Shown here: positions 12,122-24,110 of the stretch, one piece after another | Numbering within the stretch: the stretch's first letter is position 1 | How the letters are laid out: every line of letters starts with the position of its first letter | Origin: Pyrrhosoma nymphula | Taxonomy: Eukaryota > Arthropoda > Insecta > Odonata > Coenagrionidae | Assembly: GCA_963573305.1 (NCBI GenBank) | Contig: OY754329.1 | Coordinates: forward strand, 64,291,084-64,355,083 | Direction: 5' to 3' | Length of the DNA stretch: 64,000 nucleotides | Made by a program: the position numbers and the translations under genes | The notes under the pieces: generated by a model | Told to the model about the DNA's origin: nothing | Seen by the model: only the letters and a program-made list of their open reading frames with translations | Database searches by the model: none

Positions 12122-12702
12122 TTAAGGTGTTTGAAGCGATTTTTGTTTATTTACAGATTTACGTTTAACTTTACATACGTGATCTCATTAGTGATATATA
12201 ACTATAATAATAAATTACGTATTATCATTATAGATGTATAAGTCAGAGTGAAAAAAATGCATCATACCTATAAGGTTTTTTGGCAACTCAATGCTATTTT
12301 AACACGTAGCCTTATGAAACATGACATATATTTCGTAATAACTCGATTGTATATGTACGGATTTTCTTCTACACGCGAAATAATACATTAATTATCATAT
12401 TAATTATTGTTAACAAATATTAAGGCGTCATGTCGAGTCCATTATTCGAAAAAATATTTTTAATATAATTTCATCTAAATTTCGAGTACCGCACCGAAAA
12501 ACCTAGTCACAACATGCTTTAATTAAGGAAAGAATGTGAAACATATTTCTTGTTTCATTTCCATTGCTGCCTGTATGATGAGTTCCAACGCATAAACAGA
12601 TGAACTTGAACGAAATATGGCCTAAGAATTTTTTTTTCGACTCGCTTAAAAATTATTAAATTGTGCACTCCATGTCTCACGACTACCGCTCCAGCCACCT
12701 GA
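12122..12702. mobile_element. MITE family A, copy 3
   Basis: The element runs opposite to copies 1 and 2. It begins TTAAGGTGTTTGAAGCG and ends CGCTCCAGCCACCTG. It matches 61207-61715 closely through ATATTTCGTAATAACTCGA, TTCTTCTACACGCGAAATAA, the TGTCGAGTCCATTATTCG block and CCATTGCTGCCTGTATGATG. It has no coding capacity. The bases before it (11750-12121) are a CpG-rich patch with no recognised content. Confidence 0.75.
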
Positions 12703-12904
12703 AAAGGCTGTATTGACTATCTTGAAAAGGATATGAAAGTCTAGAAACATTAACTAACCTGTTGTCATAGAATGGCATTATAACTCTGATACCTATGGAT
12801 CGGGTTAAGGAAAAATAATAAAGCTTGCGTTTCCTTAGGTAAAATATAATTTTCCGGGAGGAAAAGTATTTTTTATTCACGCCTACTAATGGAGTAGAAA
12901 AGAA

Positions 12905-13160
12905 TTAAGGCTTCCGAAACATGACACTGCTGGAGGTGGATGCTGAAGGTATAAATGGACGGATAGGATGAAAATCGGGGAGGTAAACGAATACGAGAAG
13001 CATAAGAATAAGAGAGGAAAAAATCGTAGGCATAGAACACTATGAGGAAGACAATGCTTAGATGGATATACCACACTTTAAGGCATAACGAATTTGTAAG
13101 GAACTTAATCGAAGCGGAGAAGAGAGAGCATCAGAGGGAAGACCGGGAGACGATTACATA
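12905..13160 (+). mobile_element. LINE 3' fragment, same group as 42820-43440
   Basis: The plus strand reads, with frameshifts, KWTDRMKIGEVNEYE and then MLRWIYHTLRHNEFVRNLIE ahead of EKREHQRE. The second block matches RWIGHTLRHNGFTKNIIEGK in the LINE at 42820-43440, where it lies after the RT domain. The copy is short, shifted at least once between the two blocks, and ends at about 13160 where an opposite-strand LINE fragment begins. Confidence 0.7.
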
Positions 13161-13345
13161 GACATTAAAATCTTGCGGCTTCCCACTGTATTTTATTTAC
13201 TTCGTGCATTAAATCTTTCTGCGCAGGATCCCAATCGCCTGCAGCATATTCGAAATGTGGCCGAATCTGAGCTAAGTACCTAGCGTCTATTTCTCAATCC
13301 TTCCTACTATTCGCTTCATCAGAACTCCTTTAAACTTACCCCTCC
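13161..13345 (-). mobile_element. LINE RT fragment, Jockey/CR1-type
   Basis: On the minus strand, 13285-13160 reads in one frame YLAQIRPHFEYAAGDWDPAQ then KDLMHEVNKIQWEAARF and a stop. This is the well-known LVRPHLEYA..WDP...I..IE.VQRRAARF block of Jockey- and CR1-type LINEs, C-terminal to the RT palm. Upstream, after a frame change, VLMKRIVGRIEK matches the preceding helix. It is truncated at both sides and abuts a plus-strand LINE fragment of another type. Confidence 0.8.
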
Positions 13346-15169
13346 CACTTATTAGATCTGATGTTTATATTATTTCTTACGTAATAAGTGTACTGCTGCG
13401 TACTACCACTACACGAAGGTTAAGCTATGACTTATGCGAAGCTGAAGAATGGAGTTTGGGACCTACGACTAATTGCGACTGTGACTAGTAGATGCAAACC
13501 TTTGCCGTTTTTAACTACCTTAACAGGCAGATCAGAAAAATATAGTGGTGTAAGCCATGTTCAAAGAGAAGAACATTTTACAATTCAGGTAAATTATATT
13601 GATTTCAAGAAATCAATATAAATGTTCAAATTACTATTAAAGCACCTTTTTGGAAAATTAAATATTAATAATTATTATTGAAACAACTCTTTGACCGAAA
13701 ATTAGTCAAATTATTGTTTATGAAAGTTTAAAAATTTGAAAAAATATCAAATAAATTTTTAAAAATAAAAAATATACTCTGAAAAGCAACTTACACCACC
13801 GTAAGTTTCCAAGTCCCCCAATTATCCATCGTGCAATCTTTTTCATCGTGGGTTTTCTCGTGCATCGTTCAGTGGAGTCCTTCATCGTTCTGCAACTCTC
13901 ACAAATGCGTTTCCGAAGAGCGAAGGTCAAGGATGCGCGATGGAGTCTTCTCCGAATGACTCTCACCCAGACGTGGGTGCATTTGGAGTCGTGCACTCGG
14001 GGGAAAAGACATCCACGGCGATCTTCCCGTGGCTCCAAAGGGCGCGCACGACGACTGTGATTTACGCCGTTTGATCGCCGCTTCGTTCGAAAAAGGCCCC
14101 TCGTTCGCTGATGGATGATGGCGGTGCATTGCATGAATTTGTACATGCGTCGCACCACGATGTAACATGAATATAGCAAAGGCGTCGATCTATCAACCTC
14201 GCGGACGACGTAGCATGTCATATCGCCGGATCACATGCACGCTGTGTATCGCAGTTTTGCAACTGAAATGTGCAAAGTCAAGTTTTTTTTCGTCGTGTCT
14301 ACTTACAAGCGTCCATTCTCACAGCGACGACACTTAGAGCGTAAAATAAAGTGATATCGCCATAAATGACGTTCATAAAATGCCTGCACTGTACCCTAAC
14401 CACGTTATGTTTTTCCTTAGCCGGAAATATTATGATCAGATACAAGAAGTGTTCCATTACCATTCAATAATTTGGACTAATACTTTGAAGCGATGTAGTA
14501 ATCAGTGCACTGCTTTCCACGTTGATTTGAAAGTTACAATTTTTAATCAAATGATCATTGCCTTTAGCAATAGACACGGCTCAATACCGCGGAGGTTGAT
14601 TCTTGCACACCGTCAGGTCATTTTTTTGCTATGGGTGGTGGTGGAGTAAACATTAAAACACCGTTAAAAATTGCCCAAAAATATTTTCCAAATTAAATAT
14701 CGATTTTGCACAGAAGTTCAATATTTCTGTATCAAAAGCGACGTTTACAATGTATTTCTTTTTCTCATGCAGGGCTGTCTTATTAATTGATTGATTTAGT
14801 TTGTTCTGTGGAATCCCAAATATCATTCACTTATTGTTATACCTGGTCAATTTTGCTGTCCACGTTGCAAAGTGAACCTCATGGAGACCTTCGTACTTGC
14901 TGAAAGTCAAAACGTCTAAAATGAGTAAAACCCTATTACCCCTAGGGTCCGTAACAGCTGTTCCTTGGTAACAATTTACAGTCCTAATTATTAGTTGTCA
15001 TTCGTAGAGAACATTGGCTCTAACTTCATCTCCCTCTTCACACCCTCAGAATCTCAACTTTTTTCTTTAATCCCAAACGAAAGTGGCCAGTCTTGCCATT
15101 GTTCTTTTCTCAAAAGTAATGCCAGTCAGTTGTCAATTTTTATTGCAATAATTTGAAACTCTCGGCTTG
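13346..15169. other. No recognised gene; palindrome and CpG-rich patch
   Basis: A 13-bp perfect palindromic arm pair lies at 13594-13606 and 13609-13621. About 13800-14250 is CpG-rich and holds a 167-codon minus-strand frame (13718-14221) that is arginine-rich and resembles nothing I know; overlapping plus-strand frames are also open, which suggests composition rather than coding. The rest shows nothing. Confidence 0.45.
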
Positions 15170-15420
15170 ATGCATCGGATTGGTGTGGTGAATACAGCAC
15201 TGGATTCCCATTTCAAGGGTCCGGGTTCGCATCTCGGCGGTGTTGGAAATTTTTCAGTAAAATTTCTATCCCATCTTGGGCGCCATGTGGAGAGCACTTA
15301 AAGTACAGTGCTCCGTCCGTCAGAAAGGACGTTGATACGTTGGTGCCTTTTGATAAGAGCAAGCTAACTCCGGGTTTTTCTCCTGTCCTCTTCCATTTCT
15401 CTTATAATCCTTCCTTAAAC
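15170..15420 (+). mobile_element. tRNA-derived SINE with shared central domain
   Basis: The head has an A-box-like GGTGTGGTGAATACAGCACTGG and a clear B box GGGTTCGCATC at 15223-15233, the internal promoter of RNA polymerase III. The body carries GAGCACTTAAAGTACAGTGC, then CTCCGTCCGTCAGAAAGGAC at about 15311-15330 and TTGGTGCCTTTTGATAAGAG. The last three blocks recur in the reverse SINE at 36236-36470, and the central block in those at 43725 and 60378. It has no coding capacity; it would depend on a LINE for movement. Confidence 0.75.
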
Positions 15421-15464
15421 ATCTGCCAAACTTCACCAGGATTTGATGAATTTGACCTTATTTT

Positions 15465-16041
15465 AAAGAAAAAATATTTTCCAGAAAATACAAGCTGTTT
15501 TACATGGGAAAGATTACGGCTGTGTGCTCCAGAGGGAGAATATTGACAAAATTAGGAATTTATAACGCCTAGATTTCGTCAAAAAACTAACGGTGTGTAG
15601 TTTGTATGTTTTCTCAGCTATTTATAAAAAAATAATCTATTACTCACCGCAGTAATATTTACAGATTCGCAAATACCAGCTGTTTTGAAGGCGTTTTAGC
15701 CGTACGCCGTGAAAAAAGGAATCTAGTTAGGGACTTATGTGGATACACTCTATGGTCACTCTATGGTTTTAGGCTTTACTATGTAGAAAGTATTAGTATC
15801 CATACTAAATTATACACTTTTTATGCCTGTAGAAAAAATACAAAGTGTATAATTTAGTATGGATACTTATGTGTATGTATTTATTTGATTACTAAGACTT
15901 TTGTTCATATATAACTATATTTTTGCTCCATTAATATTACAAGATTTACGTCACACTTTTCACAGATGCTGAAATTAAAATATAAACTTCGAATATGGTC
16001 TCCATTATGACTGGGGAATTGTTTCACTCAAACTACCTTAA
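15465..16041. mobile_element. MITE family B, copy 2
   Basis: The right end TTTCACTCAAACTACCTTAA at 16022-16041 is the inverted terminal repeat seen at the left of the copy at 11181. Interior blocks match that copy in order. The left terminal repeat is lost. A perfect 26-bp hairpin at 15795-15867 interrupts the family sequence and is absent from copy 1, so it is a later insertion or a local rearrangement. Confidence 0.65.
15795..15867. repeat. Perfect 26-bp inverted repeat, 21-base loop
   Basis: Arms 15795-15820 and 15842-15867 are exact reverse complements (outer end AGTATCCATACTAAATTATA). Size and shape resemble a microRNA precursor or a tiny fold-back MITE. The perfect pairing and AT-rich arms are more typical of a recent fold-back element. 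Confidence 0.8.
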
Positions 16042-16379
16042 GAGCGCAAATGACCTTAGTTTTCAGTCTGCTCTCTAAATAACCCACCAGTCGGTGGCAG
16101 GGGCAATTATCCCTTGCTATATCCCATAAACGGCGCCTTCGGAAATCATTGTCGCAAGAAATGATGCGATTCCTACGACCGAGTGGGAGGTGCGGACTTG
16201 CGTCGACTTAAGCTCCTCAGGAACGGTACACCTAAATCACGTAACTGACCGGATGAAAGGGATAAAAAAAAGGAAAAATTGAAGCGATCAACCTCGACCC
16301 TTCGATGGAACTAGAGGGATAACAAAACGAACGAGGGGGGATGGTAATCGACTATTTTAAGAATCGCGAGTTGAGTTAG

Positions 16380-16760
16380 TATAACCGGTCGCACGTTTCA
16401 CAGTGACTCACGCGCGGGAATGACGTTGGGGATTGGGGGGGGGGGGCGCGAGGAAGGAGGCGTGCCAGTCGCGCCGCGCCGTGCGTTTTGCCGCGTGCTT
16501 GCGTGGGTCTTTGCGCTCGCTCCCTCGCGCGTGTTTTGTTTCTGATTAATCCCCCGTCCCTCTCCGCTTTCTTTACTTCGACGTCTCCGTGTGGGACGAT
16601 TGAGGGATATGCCAAGGCTGTGCGATGCCGAACGACCGACTCCCCACACACGACTATCAGTGGGAGTCGTGAGTGGGAGAGACTATCTAGTTGTGGGAAG
16701 GGGAAAGTTGTGGGAGAGAGAGAAGTGGGTAGTTTTTTTTACGGTGATTCCGATGAAATG
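16380..16760. other. CpG-rich patch, no gene assigned
   Basis: This is the most CpG-dense stretch seen (for example GTCGCGCCGCGCCGTGCG near 16468), with a 12-G run at 16435-16446. It is open on both strands without any recognised domain. It could mark a promoter region, but no transcript start or exon can be shown. The preceding 16042-16379 holds nothing recognised. Confidence 0.35.
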
Positions 16761-16840
16761 TGAAAATTCTCCAGTATTTTACTTTCAAATTTTGCCACAG
16801 GTTTACATATTCCGGCGAAGATGAGAGAGATTCAATGGAG

Positions 16841-17096
16841 AACGTGCAAAACATTTATCCTTCACTTTTGGGCAGTGGACATGATAGAAAATTTTACTTC
16901 CAACTCAAATATACAATCCGTATGTATATGCGTCAACCGCAGGCATTGCTATGGTCTGCGGATTGGATAACGAGCAAAACATTTACTCTTCACTTTTGGG
17001 CAGCGAACATGGTAGAAAATTTTACTTCAAACTCAAATATACAGTCCGTATGTATATGCGTCAACCGCAGGCATGGCTATGGTTTGCGGTTGACGC
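16841..17096. repeat. 128-bp tandem duplication with hairpin end
   Basis: 16841-16968 and 16969-17096 are two near-identical units beginning AACGTGCAAAACATTTA and AACGAGCAAAACATTTA. A degraded third copy of the GTATATGCGTCAACCGCA part is at about 17300-17345. The second unit ends in a perfect 12-bp inverted repeat (17058-17069 and 17085-17096, GCGTCAACCGCA). Confidence 0.85.
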
Positions 17097-17349
17097 AGTA
17101 TTTTGATTAAATAACCTCCATCACTTGTCCTTTGCATGCATTCAAACTTTAGAACCCAATCAACATTTCTATGTTTTTTATCTTTTTGTGTGTTATATTT
17201 CCGTATGCGTGTACTTTTTTCTTTCAAAATGGCGAAAAATAATGAAATTCATTCCTCACATTTGAATTACGTATATTAAAGACTATTTTATACAGACTAA
17301 AATATATAAGCCATATTTATATGCGTCAACCGCAAGCATAAGAAATATC

Positions 17350-18470
17350 CTTTAAAAAGGACGTAAAAATTTAAAATAGTCATGTGATCCAAAGTAACAT
17401 CACAATAGTCTGACGTCACTGTAAGGCACCTTTATTTCATTCATGGAATGATGAAATCATACCAGCTCGTTGTCTTCCACACAGGAAATAAAAACGATTA
17501 TATTTATCTTATACGATTAAAACAGTAGAAACTCGCTTGAAAACGCGTCGGATTACTGGAAGAAATGTCGTTCCGTGACGTCATACATCATAGTCCCGAT
17601 GACGTAGAACTCTGATACCTCCAAGCGCGCGTAATTTAAAACAAGAAATAACTTCATAAAACTTCGCTGTTTGTAGGCAAATCTTTGTCCTTTTGAAATA
17701 AGAGTGAGAACTTTACATGAGAATCCTCATTTCTCAATAATGCATGCTCCTTATTATGAATGATGATTCACTGTAGAGTAAAATAAGCGTATTATTTTAT
17801 CTTTAACGCATTCATGTTTTTCTCATATTATTTTCACTTTTGGCTCAAGTACGAAAACGTTTATCCTCTATTACCAGATATCATCTAAGATAACTAAAGT
17901 AAAATTAGGTTTATATAATTAAGGACCTGACCAGGTTTCATTATAGAGCATGGATGGAGGAGGAGGTCTCTCAGGAAACAATTAAATTTATTTTATTTTT
18001 CCGAATTTGTTTACTTATTGAAAAAAGTATCATACAACTGGTAACTTCTGCAAAATCCTATACTTCCTCATTATTTTATCCACTTGCTAAACTATAAGTT
18101 GTGTGGCTCAAATACGGGAATAAGTTAAAAACTATATTTATTCTGCCACACTTTTTTAAATAAAAACTGACTCATGGGCCACATTTTGTGGAAAATTTCA
18201 TGGTGATAACATGGAGATACAGACTCATTATACCTTTTGAGTTATAATAAAATAACGGCAGTTACCAATGCCGAAATGAGTTAGTTCAAGCTTAATGGTA
18301 TCCTCGGAGCGAGTGAGTCGTATCCTCGGGCTGTTCCTGTTCGTTCCAAAATATATTTGTCGACGAATTTGCATGTTTAGTATGCTACTTTTCGCTCAAT
18401 CAATCTAAGTAAGTTATTCCATCCTTGAAAGAATTATATTTTTAACGGCGCGATCGAAAATGTTTCATTT
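17350..18470. other. No recognised feature
   Basis: AT-rich sequence with isolated TGACGTCA words (for example near 17577) that match a CREB/ATF site but have no gene nearby. No repeat partner was seen. Confidence 0.4.
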
Positions 18471-18489
18471 CTTATTTGGTTTGACTCAC

Positions 18490-18680
18490 GTTGTCGCTTG
18501 CTAAGCTCCTCGAATTGGCGTGACGTGGAAGAGGGGAGGGAAAATGTCTTCTGCATGAGTGTTCCTATGGAACTGGGAATCCGTGTGGGGAGTTGGACGA
18601 GAAAATGAAAGAGGAAACAGCTTCTCCACGATTCCAACCGGTTGCGGGACCCTTCTGGAGTACCAGGAGACACCAGCGTG
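18490..18680. repeat. Dispersed repeat E, copy 1
   Basis: It aligns in direct orientation with 20110-20285: both have GAAAATGTCTT, a GTGTGGnGAGTTG core, GAAAGAGGAA, AGCTTCT and CCAACCGGTTGCGGGACnC or AACCGGTTGCGGGACACTCC. It is GC-rich, and its minus strand happens to be open. Family unknown; the level of divergence suggests old dispersed copies. Confidence 0.55.
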
Positions 18681-18789
18681 AGGATGGTGTTTGCAGATTA
18701 AGAAAGTTCTGCCATTGAAAGATTTTAATCATATTTTTTAAATACTATGGCTACTTGAATAAAAACATTTTTTAAATCTGATAAAGCCA

Positions 18790-18985
18790 AAAAAAAACCG
18801 AACCCTTCCTGTATACTTTTCCTCAAATCAAACTTGAAATCACATTATCGGAAAGGCAAAATAAGATACTAGGTGAAAAAATGTACTTTCCTGGTAAGAA
18901 CGAACTTCTTTTATGCGGAAAAATTATATAAAAAACCAACATTCTCAGGAAATGATAAAGGTAATGTAATGAATGCCCCAAGCCA
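18790..18985. mobile_element. MITE family C, partial copy
   Basis: AAACTTGAAATCACATTATC and its flanks resemble GGACTTGAAATCACATGGTA at about 55004 in order and spacing, and it ends in CCAAGCCACCTTAG, a terminus like those of families A and B. Only part of the element can be recognised. Confidence 0.4.
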
Positions 18986-20100
18986 CCTTAGTTTTTTATT
19001 GATCAAATGATGATATAAAATAACTGTCGTTGTTTAAGTCGTAATTCGATAGTTTAATTGATATTGCGCTGAAATCGTTTTTTTGGGCCTAAAAAGGTAT
19101 TACTTCATAGTATACTTATTCGAATTATCTGTCTCTTTGTATCCTACTTTCTCTTTCATGAAAGTGAGGCACCTCAACATTGCAAGCATTTTACCTTAAA
19201 CTACACAAATTAATAATTTATATTATTTCTCATTTGTTTTAATTCACGCAGTCGTGACGGACGCAAGCATTCCTTAGATCTCAAGATACCCCATTTCATG
19301 ACGTAATCGGTACATACATAAACGTACTCGCTCGCCCTGGGTGTTCCACTTGTCTTCAATTCTGAGTCTCCCTTCCATCTCCTTTTTTCTTTGCCTGTCA
19401 TTTTCTCTTTGTCGGGTGTCCTAACTCTCTCTGCAATACACCCTTGTACTGCTCGCAGATAAGTAGGTACGTAGATATGAATGGAATCTTCTGCAACCCT
19501 CCGTTACCCGCGCGACCTTTCGATACATGGATAGCCGCGCGGAGTACAAATGTTAGCCATTTCTTTTTTGATAACACATTAGTTAATTTCATATTGAATG
19601 CGCTAAATTGTCATTTCTTTCATGTTTAAAATATTGAGTAGTGACGACGGAATTAAAAAAGAAAAAATATACAACAAATATTTTATTAAAACGCACGAAT
19701 ATATATCATCTTGATGATATCATTTAATTAGAAACAGCCAAGGACATCAAAGTAGTGCACATTAATTACACACAATGTGAAGAATTTGAATGAAACCTAA
19801 ATAATGATGCAGATAAAGTAATAGGTATATAGATAAGAAACAATTTTTACTATAATTAATTCAAATATGAAAGGAAAAAATTATACTTACCAGCCAAATT
19901 TGATGCGTTATTACTCGCGATGATTACAATTGTACGCCAACAAGAAACACTAGATTACTGTCGTCCCTGATGGCTTTAAACTTCATCATTAGCTGCAAAC
20001 CTCGCATGTTCCTCGCTTAGACAAGACCTTGAATGACAGAAATTCAAGCTGACAACCCAAAAACTTTTTCCAAACAACTGGCAGGAATCAGGTGGAGTAC
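18986..20100. other. No recognised feature
   Basis: No coding, RNA or repeat signal was seen, apart from a short ATATCATC/GATGATAT palindrome near 19705. Confidence 0.4.
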
Positions 20101-20109
20101 AAATGTACT

Positions 20110-20285
20110 AAGCCTTGGGAGTAACGGAAGGTTAAGGTTGGGGAATATGGAGGAGAAAATGTCTTTGGCGTGCTTGCTCCTCTCAAACGGTGTGTGATTG
20201 TGTGGAGTTGAGCATAAGAAAGAGGAAGGAGCTTCTTTTCTTGGGCAACCGGTTGCGGGACACTCCTGTAGTAGGTACTGCGGGA
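20110..20285. repeat. Dispersed repeat E, copy 2
   Basis: Direct-orientation partner of 18490-18680, about 1.6 kb away. The most conserved part is AACCGGTTGCGGGACACTCC at about 20248-20267. The GC-rich DNA that follows (20290-20760) has open frames on both strands but no recognised product. Confidence 0.55.
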
Positions 20286-20759
20286 CTTATCACGTGAGGC
20301 AAGCGCAGGCGAAATTATCCTCGGAGAAAGATCTTGTGAAAAAAAGACGGAGATGAAAGCTTGAAAGAACTTGCAAATTGGCGAGCATACTATACTGCGC
20401 ATGTGCAAGGAGGTCGCGGAGGAAGGAGGCGGGGCTTGCTAGGAGAACGTCACGTCGTCTCGAGTGGGTAAATGGTAAAAAAAACATTCAAGAAGAGGTA
20501 CCTTGAGAGTCTTATTTGTTTGTTTGAATCTTTATCATCCCTCCTTCGTGAGCATTAATATTCACTCATCCCCTTCCCTCGTGCGGGCATCTTCCTCTCT
20601 CGGTCGGTCCTCTGGCAATGCCAAACGCCGTGTCGCCTCTCTGCTAAGTGCATTGGATCATCGTGTTTACCTTCACTCGTGGGTCGGACTTTCCTTCCAT
20701 CCCGGTGGCATGCAGGAAGATCATCTCCGTCTACGTTCCTCGCTTCTCTTTTAAAGTAG

Positions 20760-23700
20760 TGCCGCATTTATTGCGCCATGTATGAACCGATTAATGCACT
20801 CAGCTATTCAAACACCAACCACCGACTCCATTCATAGAGGAGCAAAAAAAGTTTTCACCTCTAAAAAGCTTCTTCGGGGTACTTCTTATCTTTGTCTAGG
20901 TGATTTGATGAATATGATGATGCTCATGTTAATGACATGGACTCTGTATTGTTTATTGAGGCCTTGAAACTTTGATCGCTGAAGATATTCGATTTGCACG
21001 CGAAGCATTCGATTCAAGGAAAAGGAGCGATTGCGATGTTGCTGTGGCTCTTATTGTTTTCATCGATTTTATCACTATCATACTTAAATGTGTAGTTTAA
21101 TATTCAAAGAAACTGATAAATTTCTGTCATTAATTTTCTCCCAAGGTGAATGAAATAACTCTCTGATATCTTTTATTTTTTCTTAATGTAAGTCAAGGTA
21201 CAGAAAACATACTTCCTTTAAGAATGTGGCTTCAACCCAGATCATCAGAGTCGTCAGTAGTAAAATTTACTTTATTTGGAAAATTGCTATTTCGGTGCTT
21301 AATTATGCTGAAATTCCACCATTTCACGCCAGATACCTCTCTTTTGTGCAAAGGTTGAAAAAAACGAACCTTTTTTTCGGCTGGTGTATTAGGCCTCCTT
21401 ACTGCTTACCTCAGTAGTGACGTCATAGATACGTACACATAATTACTGTCCCCGTACCCTACAAATTTTTAAAATTTCATTCTCGTTCAAGCCAGTTAAA
21501 TTATGACGGTATACTACGCGGAGGAAATGATGTGGTTACGGGATGAAAAATATTCAAATGAAACCTTGAAGTGTGTGACATCACTAAAAGGTTATTTCGT
21601 TGTACTCCTGATCTTTCTCCCGCGATTTAATAAATATAAGGGGGCGCCTATTATGATGACATAGACTCTGGTCTGTTCACTGAAGCCTCAAATATGTAAT
21701 GATTGGATAGACTTATTTTTTAGTCGAAGTAGTTGTATAAGGGGAAAGGAGTCGGCTAAGGTGTGATGACTGTTCTCATCCTTTAGACTCTTCTTCTCCA
21801 TTTTTCCGGCGGCGACGCTTTCTTTACTGGTTAGGAAACACATTTTCGATAAATATAAGTAATAAATTTCCCACCCTACGCTTGCAGCATTCGCCATTAG
21901 TCACTAGTTAAAATTCAATCGTTTTCTGTTACCTTCACTTTACCTACTCTGTCAATGTATATTTTAGTTTATATTGATATTTGACGGCATCAGTCACAGA
22001 GCAGAACATGTTTACCTCTGTTGAAGGCCGGCTTCCAAATATTTTCGCTTGACTGCTTGAAAATATTGCCACATAATGGTAATTCATTTCAAAGACGAGG
22101 CTTTAACGCAATGGAGTTTATTTTTTTTCTTTCTTCTTTCTCTGTGGAACAAATATTTATCAAAGGTTCCTTTTGAAAGCGGAACGAAAATTTTCTGTAT
22201 TTTTTTTCTGAAAATGCGTTGATTTATTTACTTTTTATTTCAGATTTGACGCCAAAATTTTTCAACGTAATCCAAAAATTTCGCTGTTCGACATTGATTA
22301 AAAAAAGAAATCATACTCTAACGCACGTTTTTGAATCAGTAAGCTAAACATTTTGTGCTTAAAGAATTCTGATTCGATTGTGCAATGAAGAATTTATGCA
22401 TATCGGCTGTCAGCGAAATGAGAATAAATTCTGCGGTAAATTTTATTGCTCTTCAGTTATGAGCGTCATTATTTTCCCCTGTGACTAAACCTTTGTGTAT
22501 AGTTGATGGCTTTCATTTAATTTTCCGAGGAAGAGTTGAAAATCTTGTCCTTTCTTTAGCGGTGATTTATATTGCGGTATCCAATTATTTCCTGCAGCCA
22601 AGTTCAAGTTAGAGTATTCTTCGTAAATTGCTCCTCCTTGAGAAGAGTATTAAGTAATGGGTCGTAATTTTAAATGGGGTCTAAAGCATTTTCATTTCTA
22701 TTTCGTTGAATCTTTCATAATAATTCAGAGATCTAAGTCAGATAGACTTATATTTCGACACCTTTTTGACCAATAATGCTTAGCCCAATATCAATAAAAA
22801 AAACATCAAAGGCAGGCACGCGCACGAGTTAAAGATATGGCATAAATTTGAGGATATAATTCATCATGAATGGATGAATAAATCTTTTAATAGAGAGATA
22901 TTCGAACCCAGATCTCCTTATAGTCGATCAAGTGGATATGTGAGTATTAAAATATCTCACTTGCATCTACCTCATTGAAAACTCTACTTCAACAAAGATG
23001 ACGTGCATGCGAAAACCATACAAAATCAATTGAATTATGATATCGAAGCTTTCCGTCGCAGAAGATATATTTAACGACGCTTTAATTTACTTTACGCCAT
23101 TTTCAAGGAACATGAATGTCTAAATGTGTTGGCAACATTTAAGTAAAACATCACGTTTTATCATTCACCGTAGAAAAGGCCCACTGCATGAGGCCGTCAT
23201 AGCATATCGTAGTGAGTGAAGAACTGACTGATAACTCTCACTTGCTGGCAATTATATGTAGAAGTGCTATCAAATTCTAGCCAAGGAAAATGATTTTTTG
23301 ATTGCTGATTTTCTACGCTTTGAAATTTGTAGACTGAAAACATTTTCTACTTTTATGGATTGCAGTTTCCTTTTTAACCATATGTCGGGCAATTATTGTT
23401 TGGAGTGAGTGAAAAGACAGGCAAATGCATGGAAATCTGGGATCGTATTCTAGTTTATGCAAATTTTATTTTCATGGTTAATTTTCCACCATTAAAAATT
23501 TATAAACTTTAAAGCTAACATTTTCGTCGTTTGCCTTTTACTTTTCAAAGAATTACGTAAAAAAGAATCCGTTTTTTAATGTTTGGCCCGACTGACCGTC
23601 GGGGAAATCTGGGGTCTACAACCACCAAATCAAATGACTTATTTGTGACACATATCGGAACATTAACGATTTTTTAATTAGCAATTGGAGTTAGGTAGCA

Positions 23701-24110
23701 TATTATATTGTTGAAAATTAAAACTTATACCTATTTGCATTTATTATTTCTCACCCATATAAACTTTTTGCAACATGATATGAATAATCATCTTTAATAT
23801 AGCGTATTACATGACCAATGAAACTATTTATCAATACATGAAAATATGGTTCCCAAATGACACTCTACCCATTGATATAGTTCAACTAAACCATGGTACC
23901 CACAGACAAGTCATGTTGATGACGTAGTGGGACTCGACAATAATTAATTTCAAATTAATCTATGTTATATTATCTCTAAAACGTAACACTTCACGTATTT
24001 GAGCACTGAACATGGGATGATAATCACATAACATGATGCGTTTCAGAGAAAAATGTTGCAGTTTCCTTTTTAATATTATAAGAAGAATTATTTCGTATCC
24101 AATTATGTGC
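20760..24110. other. Largely featureless AT-rich stretch
   Basis: No protein family, RNA gene or complete transposon was recognised. TTATGACGGTATACTACGCG near 21500 is echoed as TCATGACGGCATACTACACG near 45573, a short dispersed repeat. A possible tRNA-related promoter remnant is listed separately at 22880-22965. Confidence 0.45.
22880..22965 (-). mobile_element. Possible tRNA-derived SINE head
   Basis: The minus strand contains GATCTGGGTTCGAATATCTC, an exact B-box-type word GGTTCGAATA, with a weak A-box-like stretch upstream. It does not fold into a full tRNA and no tail is seen. Confidence 0.3.

Noticed and set aside
13718..14221. 167-codon minus-strand frame as a protein gene
   Set aside because: Arginine-rich composition from a CpG patch, overlapping open frames on the plus strand and no recognisable domain.
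16841..17345. CRISPR array
   Set aside because: Units are 128 bp, adjacent without spacers, and the DNA is eukaryotic.
17570..17590. CREB/ATF regulatory site TGACGTCA
   Set aside because: An 8-base palindrome is expected by chance in 64 kb and no gene is nearby.
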